A stretch of 58,072 bases of DNA from Bacilli bacterium (GTDB lineage: Bacteria; Bacillota_I; Bacilli_A; RF39; UBA660), in the NCBI GenBank assembly GCA_017544525.1, contig JAFYEA010000002.1:1-58072 (forward strand), read 5' to 3'. The notes under the pieces were generated by a model. It was not told where the DNA came from, searched no databases, and saw only the letters and a list, made by a program, of their open reading frames with translations. The position numbers were made by a program, and so were the translations under genes. Positions 8,029-17,111 of this stretch are shown in pieces. Positions within the stretch are counted from its first letter, which is position 1, and every line of letters begins with the position of its first letter.

Positions 8029-9792
8029 TTATTGTCCTATTTTTACCATCCAATTCTTATAAACTTCACAGTTTGCACTTGTTGGTGGTGGATCAGCTTT
8101 TTCCATTTTCGCAATCATTGGTATTTTAAATATTCTACCAAATGCTACACATGTTCCAGCTTGCAATGTTTTTTGTTTTTCAACAATATCTTCACTCATA
8201 TTTGGAACACTCTTAGCTATATATTCTAAATCAGCTGGGTGATTTATTTTAAATATTAAGAAATTAGCACATTGAGAAATAACATTTTCATTTAAATCTG
8301 TTGGTCTTTGAGTAATTAAATCCATAAGAAGTCCATATTTTCTTCCTTCTTTAGCAATTCTCTCAAATATATTATAACCAAATAGTTTTTTATCGTCTCC
8401 TTCAAGTACGTATCTGTGTGCTTCTTCTAATATCATGTGTATTGGGAAAGTAGCTCTTCTTTCGTCTTTTAAACTTCTTGTGAATTTCATAAACATACGA
8501 CCAAATATTTTTACAATAGTTCTTGCGAATCTATCATCAACATCTTCTAAGTTAATATTTACGATTTGACTCTTCTTTCCATCTTTAATTTGTATTTTTT
8601 GAATATATTCATCAACAGTTGTATAACCGTTAGCTGAGAAGAATGTACCATTAGGTCTAGTTACTAAATCATGTAATTTTACTTTTAAACTCATTGCTGA
8701 GTCGTACATTGCTTCATTAAGTAAATATCTTTCACTATATAAAGTAAAGTTTAATGCTACTTCTAAATCATGTAATGAATAATAAACTCCAGTAGCATCA
8801 TAATTCCATTTTTTATCTTCTTTAATAAATTCTTTAATATAATCTGATATTATTTTATGCTCTGCAAATCTACCTTCACTATCTATATCAAAACAATTTC
8901 TAAACTTTCTAGTAAATCCTATACCAGGTACTTCAGTATCTAAAGACAACTCTGGTGTATTAGTTTCATTTAATATTTCAAAGATTTGATCTCTAATACG
9001 TGCTGATGTTTGATTAGTATACATAATAGAAATAATTGCTTTTGCTAAAATATGATTTTTAAATTCTAAAGCTTCAACGTCATTTCTAGCAAACATCTTA
9101 ACATATGTAAGTGCTGTTTCAACCATAGCAATTTGTGAAAAATTAGTTGCTTCTAGCAAATTTAATACATCTTCTAATTCTAGTAAGCATACTGGAATAT
9201 CTAGTTTTTCATATCCTTTATTTAAATTAGTTGTTATAACTTTAAATGAATAATAGGGATTATTTTTATTCAAATCTTGAAATGCATTAATATACTCTCC
9301 ATAAGAATCAAACACAAATAGATTTGCTTTATAAGGTATTACACTACTATTAGGAAAAACATTTTGAATTATTCTACAAATACCATATGTTTTACCACTA
9401 CCGGTATTACCAAATATAGCAGTGTGGTTTGAAAACAATTCATCTACACTAATGTTAAGTGGAAAATCATTATATAATGGAGATACACCCAATCTTATTG
9501 TTTCTCCAGGAGTTCCAACTAATATTTTTAATTCATCATTATTAATAATTCTTACTCTAGCATTTAAACTTGGTTTTTTTATCAAACCACCAATAAAATC
9601 ATTTTCAGTTAATTCTCCTAAAAATGTTACTTTAATTGTATCTTCATTAATTGAATCTATTTCACCAAGTATTTTCTTGTTATCATCTTCAAAAACAACA
9701 TGTAAATTAATTAAATCGTTTATTTCGCCACCGTCTTTGTTTATTTCTAAAGTGGCACTATTTTTATTTATTGTTTTTATTTTTCCTAGCAT
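8029..9792 (-). CDS. HerA/FtsK-superfamily ATPase (DUF87-type)
   Basis: A 587-residue protein. Residues 1-105 look like the beta-rich HAS-barrel domain of HerA proteins. The P-loop GNTGSGKT lies at 128-135. Walker B follows in HMILEEAHRYVLEG, with the catalytic Glu pair typical of HerA. TQRPTDLNENVISQC is the sensor-like motif of DUF87 ATPases. Archaeal HerA pumps DNA for end resection with NurA, but many bacterial homologues have unknown roles. No NurA, Sir2 or other defence nuclease is adjacent; the only close partner is the GH31 gene downstream. GGAAGGTAAGG provides the ribosome site. The family is secure; the function is not. Confidence 0.82.
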   Translation of the reverse strand: MLGKIKTINKNSATLEINKDGGEINDLINLHVVFEDDNKKILGEIDSINEDTIKVTFLGELTENDFIGGLIKKPSLNARVRIINNDELKILVGTPGETIRLGVSPLYNDFPLNISVDELFSNHTAIFGNTGSGKTYGICRIIQNVFPNSSVIPYKANLFVFDSYGEYINAFQDLNKNNPYYSFKVITTNLNKGYEKLDIPVCLLELEDVLNLLEATNFSQIAMVETALTYVKMFARNDVEALEFKNHILAKAIISIMYTNQTSARIRDQIFEILNETNTPELSLDTEVPGIGFTRKFRNCFDIDSEGRFAEHKIISDYIKEFIKEDKKWNYDATGVYYSLHDLEVALNFTLYSERYLLNEAMYDSAMSLKVKLHDLVTRPNGTFFSANGYTTVDEYIQKIQIKDGKKSQIVNINLEDVDDRFARTIVKIFGRMFMKFTRSLKDERRATFPIHMILEEAHRYVLEGDDKKLFGYNIFERIAKEGRKYGLLMDLITQRPTDLNENVISQCANFLIFKINHPADLEYIAKSVPNMSEDIVEKQKTLQAGTCVAFGRIFKIPMIAKMEKADPPPTSANCEVYKNWMVKIGQ

Positions 9793-9838
9793 ACTAAAAA
9801 CCTTACCTTCCTATTCTAATATTCATTTTAGCAAATAA

Positions 9839-9867
9839 ATAAAAAAAAATAAAGACGTTTCTTTATT
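9839..9867 (-). terminator. Terminator of the DUF2628-like gene
   Basis: AATAAAGA and TCTTTATT pair around a four-base loop, overlapping the stop codon and followed by nine or more T on the minus strand. Confidence 0.85.
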
Positions 9868-11221
9868 TTCTTATAATTAAATTTAATATATTATTTTCTA
9901 CTTCATTACAATCTTTCAATGAATTCTTAGTTGTTCTAAATGTCAATACCACTATCTTACCATTAACCTCTGTAACATAATGATAATATCTATATAATGA
10001 AACTTCACTAACAGCATACATCCATTCTATTCCATTAACATAATCTTTTTTTATTTCAGATTTATAATATTTCATTATATTATTAAGTAATTGCTCTTTA
10101 GTATCATAACCCTTTACTGCTTTTAAATCGAATTTGCATCTATTAATTCCAGAAAAGTCATTTACTTCATATTGAATAAGATTTGCATTAGATTTTTCTT
10201 TATTAAATTCAAATCTTTCAGGCAATAATCCAATTTCAAAATAATCATTTACTATAAATTCTGTATCTGGTTTAGAAATATATATACCTTCTTTATTTAA
10301 TTTTTCAGTTAATTTATCTTTATCAAAACTAACCTTCATAATATAATTATTAATTTCTGCATATACACCATATTCTCCTGCAAAAGCAATAAACTGTTCT
10401 GGTATCAAAAATACTATTATTGCATATACAATTACTGCTTCACTAATTAAAGCAAATAAAGCTTTGGATTTACTTACACCACCTTTATTAATACAATATT
10501 GATTTAGTGTTAAAACATCTACTCCTTTGTATTTGTTTTTAATCTTTTTAACATCTCTTTTTACTTTACTATTATATAAAGGATTAAATAACAATCCTAT
10601 TAACACAATATATCCAAGAGATATATATAAATCATGTACAAAATATGTTATTAAAAGAAAACCTATAAAGAAAATCATTCCAAGTAAGTACATTTTTCTA
10701 TATGCATAATATAATGGTCCAAAAATAATAGCATTTAAATTAAAGAATTTGTTAATAATTTTTCCACCATTTTGTCCTACATAGTTTTGAATCATATCAA
10801 AATCATCTGGTTCTCTTTCAAACGGTGATTTTTCAGGTTCTTCATTTGAGTGTTTATTCATTTTTGGCATATCAGTTTGTTTTCTCACACTAGCACTTAC
10901 TTGATTTAAATCACTTGTTATTGGATTTACTTCATCATCTATTTCTAGATGCTTATCCATTATTACTTCTTTAGCAATTTCAATGCTTTTTGGATGATTA
11001 TTATTTTGACTCAAATCTGGTATTTTAATACTTGGAGGTTGTGGTGCATTATAATTGTTAGCATTAGCAAGTTTACTCTCAACATTTGAACTAATATCCT
11101 TTTTAGATTCTAAAGGTTTTGGTTCATATATTGGAGAAGGTATCGCAAGATTGTCCTCCATAGTAGGTAAAGTGGGAGTATCTAAAGTATTTTGTTTATC
11201 ATTTAAATTATTATCATTCAT
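9863..11221 (-). CDS. DUF2628-like multi-pass membrane protein with disordered N-terminus
   Basis: The first 150 residues are hydrophilic and rich in Pro, Asn, Lys and Glu, probably disordered and cytoplasmic. Then comes FFNLNAIIFGPLYYAYRKMY followed by closely spaced hydrophobic segments, the pattern of DUF2628 proteins. A further transmembrane segment (FALISEAVIVYAIIVFLI) leads to a C-terminal domain of about 190 residues, presumably outside the membrane. ATG 11221 is preferred over the GTG at 11230 because AGGTGA lies six bases before it. No enzymatic motif is visible. It stands alone between two terminators. Confidence 0.65.
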   Translation of the reverse strand: MNDNNLNDKQNTLDTPTLPTMEDNLAIPSPIYEPKPLESKKDISSNVESKLANANNYNAPQPPSIKIPDLSQNNNHPKSIEIAKEVIMDKHLEIDDEVNPITSDLNQVSASVRKQTDMPKMNKHSNEEPEKSPFEREPDDFDMIQNYVGQNGGKIINKFFNLNAIIFGPLYYAYRKMYLLGMIFFIGFLLITYFVHDLYISLGYIVLIGLLFNPLYNSKVKRDVKKIKNKYKGVDVLTLNQYCINKGGVSKSKALFALISEAVIVYAIIVFLIPEQFIAFAGEYGVYAEINNYIMKVSFDKDKLTEKLNKEGIYISKPDTEFIVNDYFEIGLLPERFEFNKEKSNANLIQYEVNDFSGINRCKFDLKAVKGYDTKEQLLNNIMKYYKSEIKKDYVNGIEWMYAVSEVSLYRYYHYVTEVNGKIVVLTFRTTKNSLKDCNEVENNILNLIIRK

Positions 11222-11254
11222 ATTGCTCACCTATTATATGTAAATTATATCACA

Positions 11255-11287
11255 TTAAAAAAGTGTTCTCAATATTTGAGTACACTT
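11255..11287 (-). terminator. Terminator of the 117-residue unknown gene
   Basis: An interrupted stem (AAGTGT, then CTCAA paired to TTGAG, then ACACTT) with six or more T on the minus strand. It lies directly before the stop-proximal end of the upstream gene. Confidence 0.8.
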
Positions 11288-11290
11288 CTT

Positions 11291-11644
11291 TTATAACACT
11301 TTAGAATTATTATCTATTATTAATTGTCTCTCATATGCTTCTTGCATTAAATGCTTATGAAGTATATTAGCATCTATAACTTCAAACAAAATTGCATATC
11401 CATTAATATACGCCATATTTAATATTTCTAATTTAGATCTCTTACTTGATTCTTCACTATTAAATTCTAAAACATCAACAGTTCTTTCTTTATTATTAAA
11501 AAATAAACCATACTTCCCTGGATACCAAAACAGATTATCCTTTTCACCATCTGTTAATCTAATAAAAAAGCTCTCTTCATATGTTTTATGAATGCTATTT
11601 GAAGCACTTGGTATTGCTCCTGTTATAATTCCATTGTTTTCCAT
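11291..11644 (-). CDS. Conserved-looking small protein of unknown function
   Basis: A 117-residue soluble protein with no signal peptide or membrane segment. Its middle (FFIRLTDGEKDNLFWYPGKY) suggests a small beta-rich domain, and the C-terminal 50 residues are predicted helical. I do not recognise the family. The gene is well formed: promoter TTGCAA/TATAAT, ribosome site AAGGGGG and its own terminator make it a monocistronic unit between cysS and the DUF2628-like gene. Confidence 0.7.
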   Translation of the reverse strand: MENNGIITGAIPSASNSIHKTYEESFFIRLTDGEKDNLFWYPGKYGLFFNNKERTVDVLEFNSEESSKRSKLEILNMAYINGYAILFEVIDANILHKHLMQEAYERQLIIDNNSKVL

Positions 11645-11673
11645 AACGATCCCCCTTAATCAAAGCGATATAT

Positions 11674-11701
11674 ATTATAACACATAATAAAAATATTGCA
11701 A
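11674..11701 (-). promoter_or_regulatory. SigA-type promoter of the 117-residue unknown
   Basis: TTGCAA (11701-11696) and an extended -10 TGTTATAAT (core 11679-11674) are 16 bases apart on the minus strand, about 30 bases upstream of the ATG. Confidence 0.65.
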
Positions 11702-11724
11702 ATAAAAAGGCTTTTTTAAGCCTT
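11700..11724 (-). terminator. Terminator of cysS
   Basis: AAGGCTT and AAGCCTT form the stem around four bases and overlap the stop codon; TTTTATTT follows on the minus strand. Confidence 0.85.
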
Positions 11725-13110
11725 AATATTATATTTAGTTCCTTCTCTAGTATCCATAAGTTCAACTCCTTTTTCTAAAAGTTCATTTCTTATTTGATCT
11801 GCTAGAGCATAATTTTTATCTTTTTTAGCATTATTTCTTTCTTCTATCTTTTCTTCTATATATTTAATAAGTTCACTATCACCTTTTTCTTCTTTTATCA
11901 AGTCTAGTGACCACACCTTATCAAAATCACTTATTAGTTTTAATTTAGTATTTCCATTAACTTCATTATCTTTTAACAAATCGTAAAGGATTGTAATAGT
12001 GTTTGCAATATTTAAATCATTACTTATTTCATTAATAAATCTATCATTATATAATTTATATTTTTCTTCATCTATATCTCCAGATTTATCTATATTAGAA
12101 ATTCTATTTTTAACTTTCTTAAGTGTAGTTTCTGCTTGATCTAATGCTTCAAAAGAAAATACTAATTGTTTTCTATAATGTGAATTTAAGCACATAAATC
12201 TAAATGATAATGGATCATATCCTTTTTCTTCTAAAACGCTAACTGTAAGTATTGCGCCTTGTGATTTACTCATCTTTCCAGATTCGTCTAATAAATGTTC
12301 ATTATGAAACCAATAATTACACCATTTATGTCCTAAATAACTTTCACTTTGAGCTATTTCATTAGTATGATGAGGGAAAATATTATCTACTCCTCCACCA
12401 TGTATATCTAAATATTCACCTAAGTATTTAATTGATATTCCGCTACATTCAATATGCCATCCCGGATACCCTTTTCCCCAAGGAGAATCCCACAACAATT
12501 CATGTCCTTCAAATTTAGATGTAGTAAACCATAATGCAAAATCAGCTTGATTTCTTTTGGCGTCATCTTCTTCTACGCCTTCTCTTACACCAACAACCAT
12601 TTCATCTTCTTTATGATTTGTAAGAACATAATAATCTTTTAATTTACTAATATCAAAATATACATTACCACCTGATAAATATGCATAACCATCTTCAAGT
12701 AATTTTTCTATCATTTTAATATACATTTCAATATTCTCAGTAGCTGGAGAAACAATCTCAGGTCTTTTACAATTTACTTTTTCAAAATCTTTAAAGAATG
12801 CATCAGTATAAAACTTAGCAATTTCCATAGAACTTTTGCCTTCTCTTTTTCTTGCTACTTCCATTTTATCTTCACCAGAATCAGAATCACTAGTTAAATG
12901 TCCTACATCTGTAATATTCATTGCTCTTGTAACATCATATCCTAAATATCTAAGTGTTTTTTCTAATATATCATGTCCTATATAATTTCTTATATTACCA
13001 ATATGAGCATAATGATATACTGTAGGTCCGCATGTATACATTTTAACTTTTCCTTCTTCATTTGGAATAAACTCTTCTTTTTTTCTACTTAATGTGTTAT
13101 ATATTATCAT
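11716..13110 (-). CDS. cysS: Cysteinyl-tRNA synthetase
   Basis: A class I aminoacyl-tRNA synthetase that charges tRNA-Cys. The HIGH-type motif is YHYAHIGNIRNYIG near residues 32-45 and the KMSKS motif is GKMSKSQGAIL near 280. Zinc ligands expected for the family are present: the CGPTVY Cys near residue 27, the CSGISI Cys, and downstream HGGG..HH..E. At 464 residues it has normal length. It is transcribed alone from a very good promoter that overlaps the end of truA, and ends in its own hairpin. Confidence 0.97.
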   Translation of the reverse strand: MIIYNTLSRKKEEFIPNEEGKVKMYTCGPTVYHYAHIGNIRNYIGHDILEKTLRYLGYDVTRAMNITDVGHLTSDSDSGEDKMEVARKREGKSSMEIAKFYTDAFFKDFEKVNCKRPEIVSPATENIEMYIKMIEKLLEDGYAYLSGGNVYFDISKLKDYYVLTNHKEDEMVVGVREGVEEDDAKRNQADFALWFTTSKFEGHELLWDSPWGKGYPGWHIECSGISIKYLGEYLDIHGGGVDNIFPHHTNEIAQSESYLGHKWCNYWFHNEHLLDESGKMSKSQGAILTVSVLEEKGYDPLSFRFMCLNSHYRKQLVFSFEALDQAETTLKKVKNRISNIDKSGDIDEEKYKLYNDRFINEISNDLNIANTITILYDLLKDNEVNGNTKLKLISDFDKVWSLDLIKEEKGDSELIKYIEEKIEERNNAKKDKNYALADQIRNELLEKGVELMDTREGTKYNIKA

Positions 13111-13132
13111 GCTTTTTTCCTCCTTTTATAAT

Positions 13133-13161
13133 CTTATACTACTATTTTATTTTTATGTCAA
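13133..13161 (-). promoter_or_regulatory. Near-consensus SigA promoter of cysS
   Basis: TTGACA (13161-13156) is 17 bases from TATAAG (13138-13133) on the minus strand. Transcription should begin only about 15-20 bases before the ATG. The -35 box overlaps the last codons of truA. Confidence 0.8.
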
Positions 13162-13880
13162 TATAATATTTTATTTAAATAAAGCCCCTCACTAGGCGCG
13201 CAATTACCTAAACTACATCGATTTTTACTATCAAAGATATATTTAATATCATCAAGCGACTTTTTATTATCATTAATATCAATTAATAAACCCACTATAT
13301 TTCTAATCATATATCTTAAAAAACCACTTGATCTAAATCTTAAATATAAAACTTTATTATGTATTTTATAATCTATATTAATAGTTCTAATATAGGATTC
13401 TTTATCCTTATCAGATGTAAAACTTCTAAAATTATGTTCTCCATTCATAATACTAATAAATTTATCAATTAATTCTTTTTTTATATTTTTATTATACTGA
13501 TATACATAATCTTTCTCTATTGGATTATATTCTCCCATATTAATTTTATAAATATATTCTTTTTCTTTAACATCATATCTTGCATGAAATTCATCATTAA
13601 CTTTATTTATTTTTTTAATATATACTCCATCGTTTATTAATGAATTAATACCATGAGTTAGTTTTTTAAGATTAATTCTTTTATCATAATCAAAATGACA
13701 ATATTGATTAATAGCATGCACCCCTTTATCTGTTCTAGATGCTGCTATTGTATTAATATTTGTATTTAATATTTTAGATAATGTTTTTTCTATTTCACCT
13801 TCTACTGTAATTTTATTGTTTTGAATTTGATAACCATAGAATAATGATCCATTATAAGACAAATTAATTAAATATCTCAT
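13158..13880 (-). CDS. truA: tRNA pseudouridine(38-40) synthase TruA
   Basis: The 240-residue length and motifs fit TruA, which isomerises uridines 38-40 in the tRNA anticodon arm. The catalytic Asp is residue 51 in AASRTDKGVHA. FHARYDVKEKEYIY and GEHNFRSFT match later family blocks, and FLRYMIRNIVG is the conserved C-terminal helix. It is the last gene of the ecfA1-ecfA2-ecfT-truA operon, a conserved linkage in Bacillota, and its start overlaps ecfT by four bases. Confidence 0.95.
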   Translation of the reverse strand: MRYLINLSYNGSLFYGYQIQNNKITVEGEIEKTLSKILNTNINTIAASRTDKGVHAINQYCHFDYDKRINLKKLTHGINSLINDGVYIKKINKVNDEFHARYDVKEKEYIYKINMGEYNPIEKDYVYQYNKNIKKELIDKFISIMNGEHNFRSFTSDKDKESYIRTINIDYKIHNKVLYLRFRSSGFLRYMIRNIVGLLIDINDNKKSLDDIKYIFDSKNRCSLGNCAPSEGLYLNKILY

Positions 13881-14632
13881 ATTAAACCTCCATCTACCAT
13901 ATATGATAATACTAATAATAAATGAAATAATAAAAAGAATATATCATAAAATCCTAATTTATTAGTTCTATAATTAGTTCTATATTGTTTTATATCATAT
14001 AATCTTAATTCGCTACATGTTTTTATTTCTTTGTTTTTTCTTCTTGTTAAATACAAAACATTTTTATTAATACTAAAAAATAAAACTATTCTTTTTAATA
14101 TATTATAATCTGTATAGTCAACACCTCTTGAAGCACTTGCTTTTAATGCTTTATTAAATGTTCCAAAATATAAAGGAAAGAATCTTAAAAAGGAATTTAT
14201 CTTAAATGCTATTTTGGATACGGGTAAATATAAAAAATTAAAGAAAGATAAAAATTTTTCTATTCCATATATACTTTCGCTAGGTGAAGTAGTATATGCT
14301 AGTATATTTAAATACTCAACTACACTTATTAATTTCATCATATATACTAAACTTAAAGTTAATGTTTTATCAAAATAAGCACAAATAAATGCTATTAAAA
14401 TATAAACATATCTCAATGAATAAAAAGTATTAAAATAATACTTAAATGGAACAAAACTAAGTAACATCATAACAATAACTAATATAAATATAAATGAATT
14501 AATATATACTGAATTAGTTAGTATTAATAATAAACACACAATAATAAAATTAATTAATTTAATAACAGGATTTAATCTATGTATAGTAGAATCAACTGGA
14601 TAATAAGAACCAAAAGAGTTCCTAGAATACAT
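13877..14632 (-). CDS. ecfT: ECF transporter transmembrane subunit EcfT
   Basis: A 251-residue integral membrane protein with about five hydrophobic segments. The first coupling motif, Ala-Ser-Arg-Gly, is in KASASRGVDYTDY. The C-terminal coupling helix carries ELRLYDIKQYRTNYR in place of the usual second Ala-Arg-Gly motif; the following RTNY is familiar in this subfamily. EcfT links vitamin-binding S components to the two ATPases. It overlaps ecfA2 by 11 bases and truA by four. It looks intact, unlike the two ATPases upstream. Confidence 0.88.
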   Translation of the reverse strand: MYSRNSFGSYYPVDSTIHRLNPVIKLINFIIVCLLLILTNSVYINSFIFILVIVMMLLSFVPFKYYFNTFYSLRYVYILIAFICAYFDKTLTLSLVYMMKLISVVEYLNILAYTTSPSESIYGIEKFLSFFNFLYLPVSKIAFKINSFLRFFPLYFGTFNKALKASASRGVDYTDYNILKRIVLFFSINKNVLYLTRRKNKEIKTCSELRLYDIKQYRTNYRTNKLGFYDIFFLLFHLLLVLSYMVDGGLI

Positions 14633-15464
14633 CTCTATACACCCCCTTAATTAAATCAAGGATGTTATTATAATAGTCTATTTCATGTCCTTTTTTATTA
14701 CATGCATTTACAAAAGAAACTATTTTTGGAACTTCCAAATTATTATCTTTTAATAATCTTTCATCTTCTAATAGTTTTCTATCACCTTCACACACTAACC
14801 TAGTTAAACTCATTATAAATACTTTATCGGTTATTTTATAACAAAAAGATGTATCTTTTGATAATAATAATATTATCTTTTTATATTTGTTTTTTAATAC
14901 TCTTAGCAATCTAATCAAATCATTCTTATCCTCATTAGATAAACCATTAGTATACTCATCAAGTATTATAATATTTGGATTATATACAAGCGTGCTAGCA
15001 AGAGCAACTTTTTTTGCATCAACCAAGTTTAAATCAAGTGGATTTTTATCTAAGTATGATTCATCTAATCCGACTAATTTTAAAGCATCATTTATTCTTA
15101 ATGATGGTTTTTTTGTCTTATATTTAAAATGCTTCATAGCATATTCTATTTCCTTACTAACAGTCTTATTTATAAACATATCATATGGATTTTTAAAAAC
15201 ATAACCTGTTTCACTTCTAAGTTTATTAATACTTCTAATTTTTCTTCCATTATTTGAAAAATTGCCTAATTTAACACTACCAGCAGTAGGTTCAATCAAT
15301 GCGTTTATTAAATCAGCAATAGCTGTTTTTCCACTATTGGAAGCACCAATAAAAGAATAGATACCACTATCTATAATGGAAAATGATACATCATTTAATA
15401 TTGTCTTTTCTAATGGAGTTTTTTTATCAATAACATATGTAACCCTATCAAACACTATTTCCAT
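14622..15464 (-). CDS. ecfA2: ECF transporter ATP-binding subunit EcfA2, partly degenerate
   Basis: A 280-residue ABC ATPase-fold protein. Walker A is intact (GASNSGKT at 40-47) and Walker B is intact with its Glu (NIIILDEYTNGL). The other catalytic landmarks are changed: the Q-loop reads VFKNPYD instead of VFQNP, the LSGGQ signature is replaced by LNLVDAKK, and the H-loop His is missing in ILLLSKDTSF. Position and order (A1, A2, T, truA) support the assignment. It can probably bind ATP, but its hydrolysis cycle is doubtful. Confidence 0.82.
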   Translation of the reverse strand: MEIVFDRVTYVIDKKTPLEKTILNDVSFSIIDSGIYSFIGASNSGKTAIADLINALIEPTAGSVKLGNFSNNGRKIRSINKLRSETGYVFKNPYDMFINKTVSKEIEYAMKHFKYKTKKPSLRINDALKLVGLDESYLDKNPLDLNLVDAKKVALASTLVYNPNIIILDEYTNGLSNEDKNDLIRLLRVLKNKYKKIILLLSKDTSFCYKITDKVFIMSLTRLVCEGDRKLLEDERLLKDNNLEVPKIVSFVNACNKKGHEIDYYNNILDLIKGVYRDVF

Positions 15465-16219
15465 AATGCACCTACCAACTTCTCATTAGTCAAATAATAT
15501 TTATCAATCATTCCATAATCCATAAAGTATTTATTTAACTCTACTATAAAAGGAATACCTAAACCTAATCTTTTAAGCAATTTTTCTTCATTTAATACAC
15601 TTAATGATTTACCATCACATATTAATTTTTTATCTTGAATTATTATTATTCTATCACTCTCTAATGTTTCTTCTATATCATTAGTTACATTAATAATAAT
15701 TCCACCATTCTTTTTAAACTCATCTAATATATTAAATATTAACAGTTTATCATTATAATCAAGTTCACATATTACATCATCTAATACTATTATTTTAGGA
15801 TTAATAATCATCGATGATAATATTTTCATCTTTACTTTATCACTTATTCCCAAACTATTTGGATCATTTTCCAATATATTATCTATTTTAAATCTTTTAC
15901 TTTCACTATCAATAAGATTTCTAATTTCAGTTTTAGACTTAGCTAAACTTTCTAATCCAAAAGCAATTTCATCTTTAACAGTTTCTCCTACAAATATATT
16001 TAAATGTTTATTAAGAACAATACTCATTCTTTTTCTAATTGTACTAATATTATCTTTTAATAATTCTTTATCGCCTATAAATATATTAAAATTGTCTTTT
16101 TTCTCTAAAAGAGATTCAATAAAAAAATCATTTGAATTACCTATAACACTCAAATGTGAAGATTCTTTTAAACTAAAATCTATTAAGTCTTCATACCTAT
16201 AATTAAAATAATCCTTCAT
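15455..16219 (-). CDS. ecfA1: ECF transporter ATP-binding subunit EcfA1, strongly degenerate
   Basis: A 254-residue ABC ATPase-fold protein with almost every catalytic motif lost. The P-loop position reads GNSNDFFI (27-34), with no Lys-Ser/Thr. The signature is LGISDKVKMK instead of LSGGQ. Walker B ends in VLDD rather than DE, and the H-loop has Asn (INVTNDIEE). The fold is still recognisable from VGETVKDEIAFGLE and the PKIIVLDD strand. ATG 16219 is chosen because AGGAGATTAGAT precedes it; a longer frame would overlap the upstream pilin gene and has no good ribosome site. It overlaps ecfA2 by 10 bases. Confidence 0.8.
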   Translation of the reverse strand: MKDYFNYRYEDLIDFSLKESSHLSVIGNSNDFFIESLLEKKDNFNIFIGDKELLKDNISTIRKRMSIVLNKHLNIFVGETVKDEIAFGLESLAKSKTEIRNLIDSESKRFKIDNILENDPNSLGISDKVKMKILSSMIINPKIIVLDDVICELDYNDKLLIFNILDEFKKNGGIIINVTNDIEETLESDRIIIIQDKKLICDGKSLSVLNEEKLLKRLGLGIPFIVELNKYFMDYGMIDKYYLTNEKLVGALWK

Positions 16220-16252
16220 ATCTAATCTCCTAAAATGATTATACATTTTTGA

Positions 16253-16289
16253 GTAAAAAAAAACAATATATAAAACTTTATATATTGTT
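16253..16289 (-). terminator. Terminator of the 254-residue prepilin gene
   Basis: A perfect 13-bp stem (AACAATATATAAA on the plus strand and its complement) with a two-base centre, then nine T on the minus strand. The ecfA1 start lies 34 bases further on. Confidence 0.88.
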
Positions 16290-16295
16290 ATTAGT

Positions 16296-17060
16296 TTATT
16301 CTTTAATAGGTCCAATTGTAATTAATTTAGCAGATAATTTTCCATCTTCTAATTGATATAAACCTAATACTCTCCAGTTAGGATCAGTATTACTACCATA
16401 TCTTAAATAATTTTGTGGTGAATCACCAGATATTATACAAGCTGTTACTGTTGTACTTTCATCACTAGATAGGACTAAAGATGGTTCTTTATCTTCTCTT
16501 TTATATTCTCTATCACATTTACATTCTTTAGTTTCATCACCGACTTTAGTTTGTCCTTTATAAGTACCTGTTTCAAATCCCATACATACAGCTCTAACTA
16601 AAGTTGTTGGATTATAATCTGGGTCAGGTGTTGTTGTTGAAAAATATTCTGCTTTATATCCTGTACCGTTTCTTGTTAATTCAACATAATCTCCATTCAT
16701 AGAGGATTTATTAACTGGATTTTGAACGCATCCTTTATTAGTCTTATTATCTGAATCAATGCCTCTTTCTCCATCTTCCTTACAATTGTTTGATCCATCT
16801 TTTATATCAATTGTCAAATAATTGTATTCCACAAGTTGGTAAACATATATTCTAACCCTTGTAGTACCATTGAAAATCTCTTCATTATTTCTTGCATACA
16901 ATTGAGCAGCACTTTCGATGTTTTCAATCTTTTCACTTAATAATCTTTTATTAATATTATCATTAATTTTAATTAAACTTGGTACAATTACAATACTTAA
17001 AACTGCTATGATAACAATTACAACTAATAATTCTATTAACGTAAATCCTTTTTTATTCAT
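16296..17060 (-). CDS. Type IV pilin-like protein
   Basis: A textbook prepilin N-terminus: basic leader MNKKG, cleavage before FTLIE with Glu at mature position 5, then a hydrophobic helix (LLVVIVIIAVLSIVIVPSLI). The 254-residue protein continues with an alpha-helical spine (SEKIENIESAAQLYARNNEE) and a beta-rich head. At least seven cysteines could form disulphides. The C-terminus contains NYLRYGSNTDPNWRVLGLY. It is monocistronic, between engB and ecfA1. Expected to be a pilus or pseudopilus subunit of the same system as the other two prepilins in the window. Confidence 0.82.
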   Translation of the reverse strand: MNKKGFTLIELLVVIVIIAVLSIVIVPSLIKINDNINKRLLSEKIENIESAAQLYARNNEEIFNGTTRVRIYVYQLVEYNYLTIDIKDGSNNCKEDGERGIDSDNKTNKGCVQNPVNKSSMNGDYVELTRNGTGYKAEYFSTTTPDPDYNPTTLVRAVCMGFETGTYKGQTKVGDETKECKCDREYKREDKEPSLVLSSDESTTVTACIISGDSPQNYLRYGSNTDPNWRVLGLYQLEDGKLSAKLITIGPIKE

Positions 17061-17111
17061 ATCACATAACCTCTATTCTAAATATAATTATAATTGAATG
17101 TGTTATTTTTT

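Noticed and set aside
8029..9792. HerA-type antiviral system (Sir2-HerA, DUF4297-HerA)
   Set aside because: No Sir2, DUF4297 or nuclease gene is adjacent; the only partner is a GH31-like gene, so defence cannot be supported.
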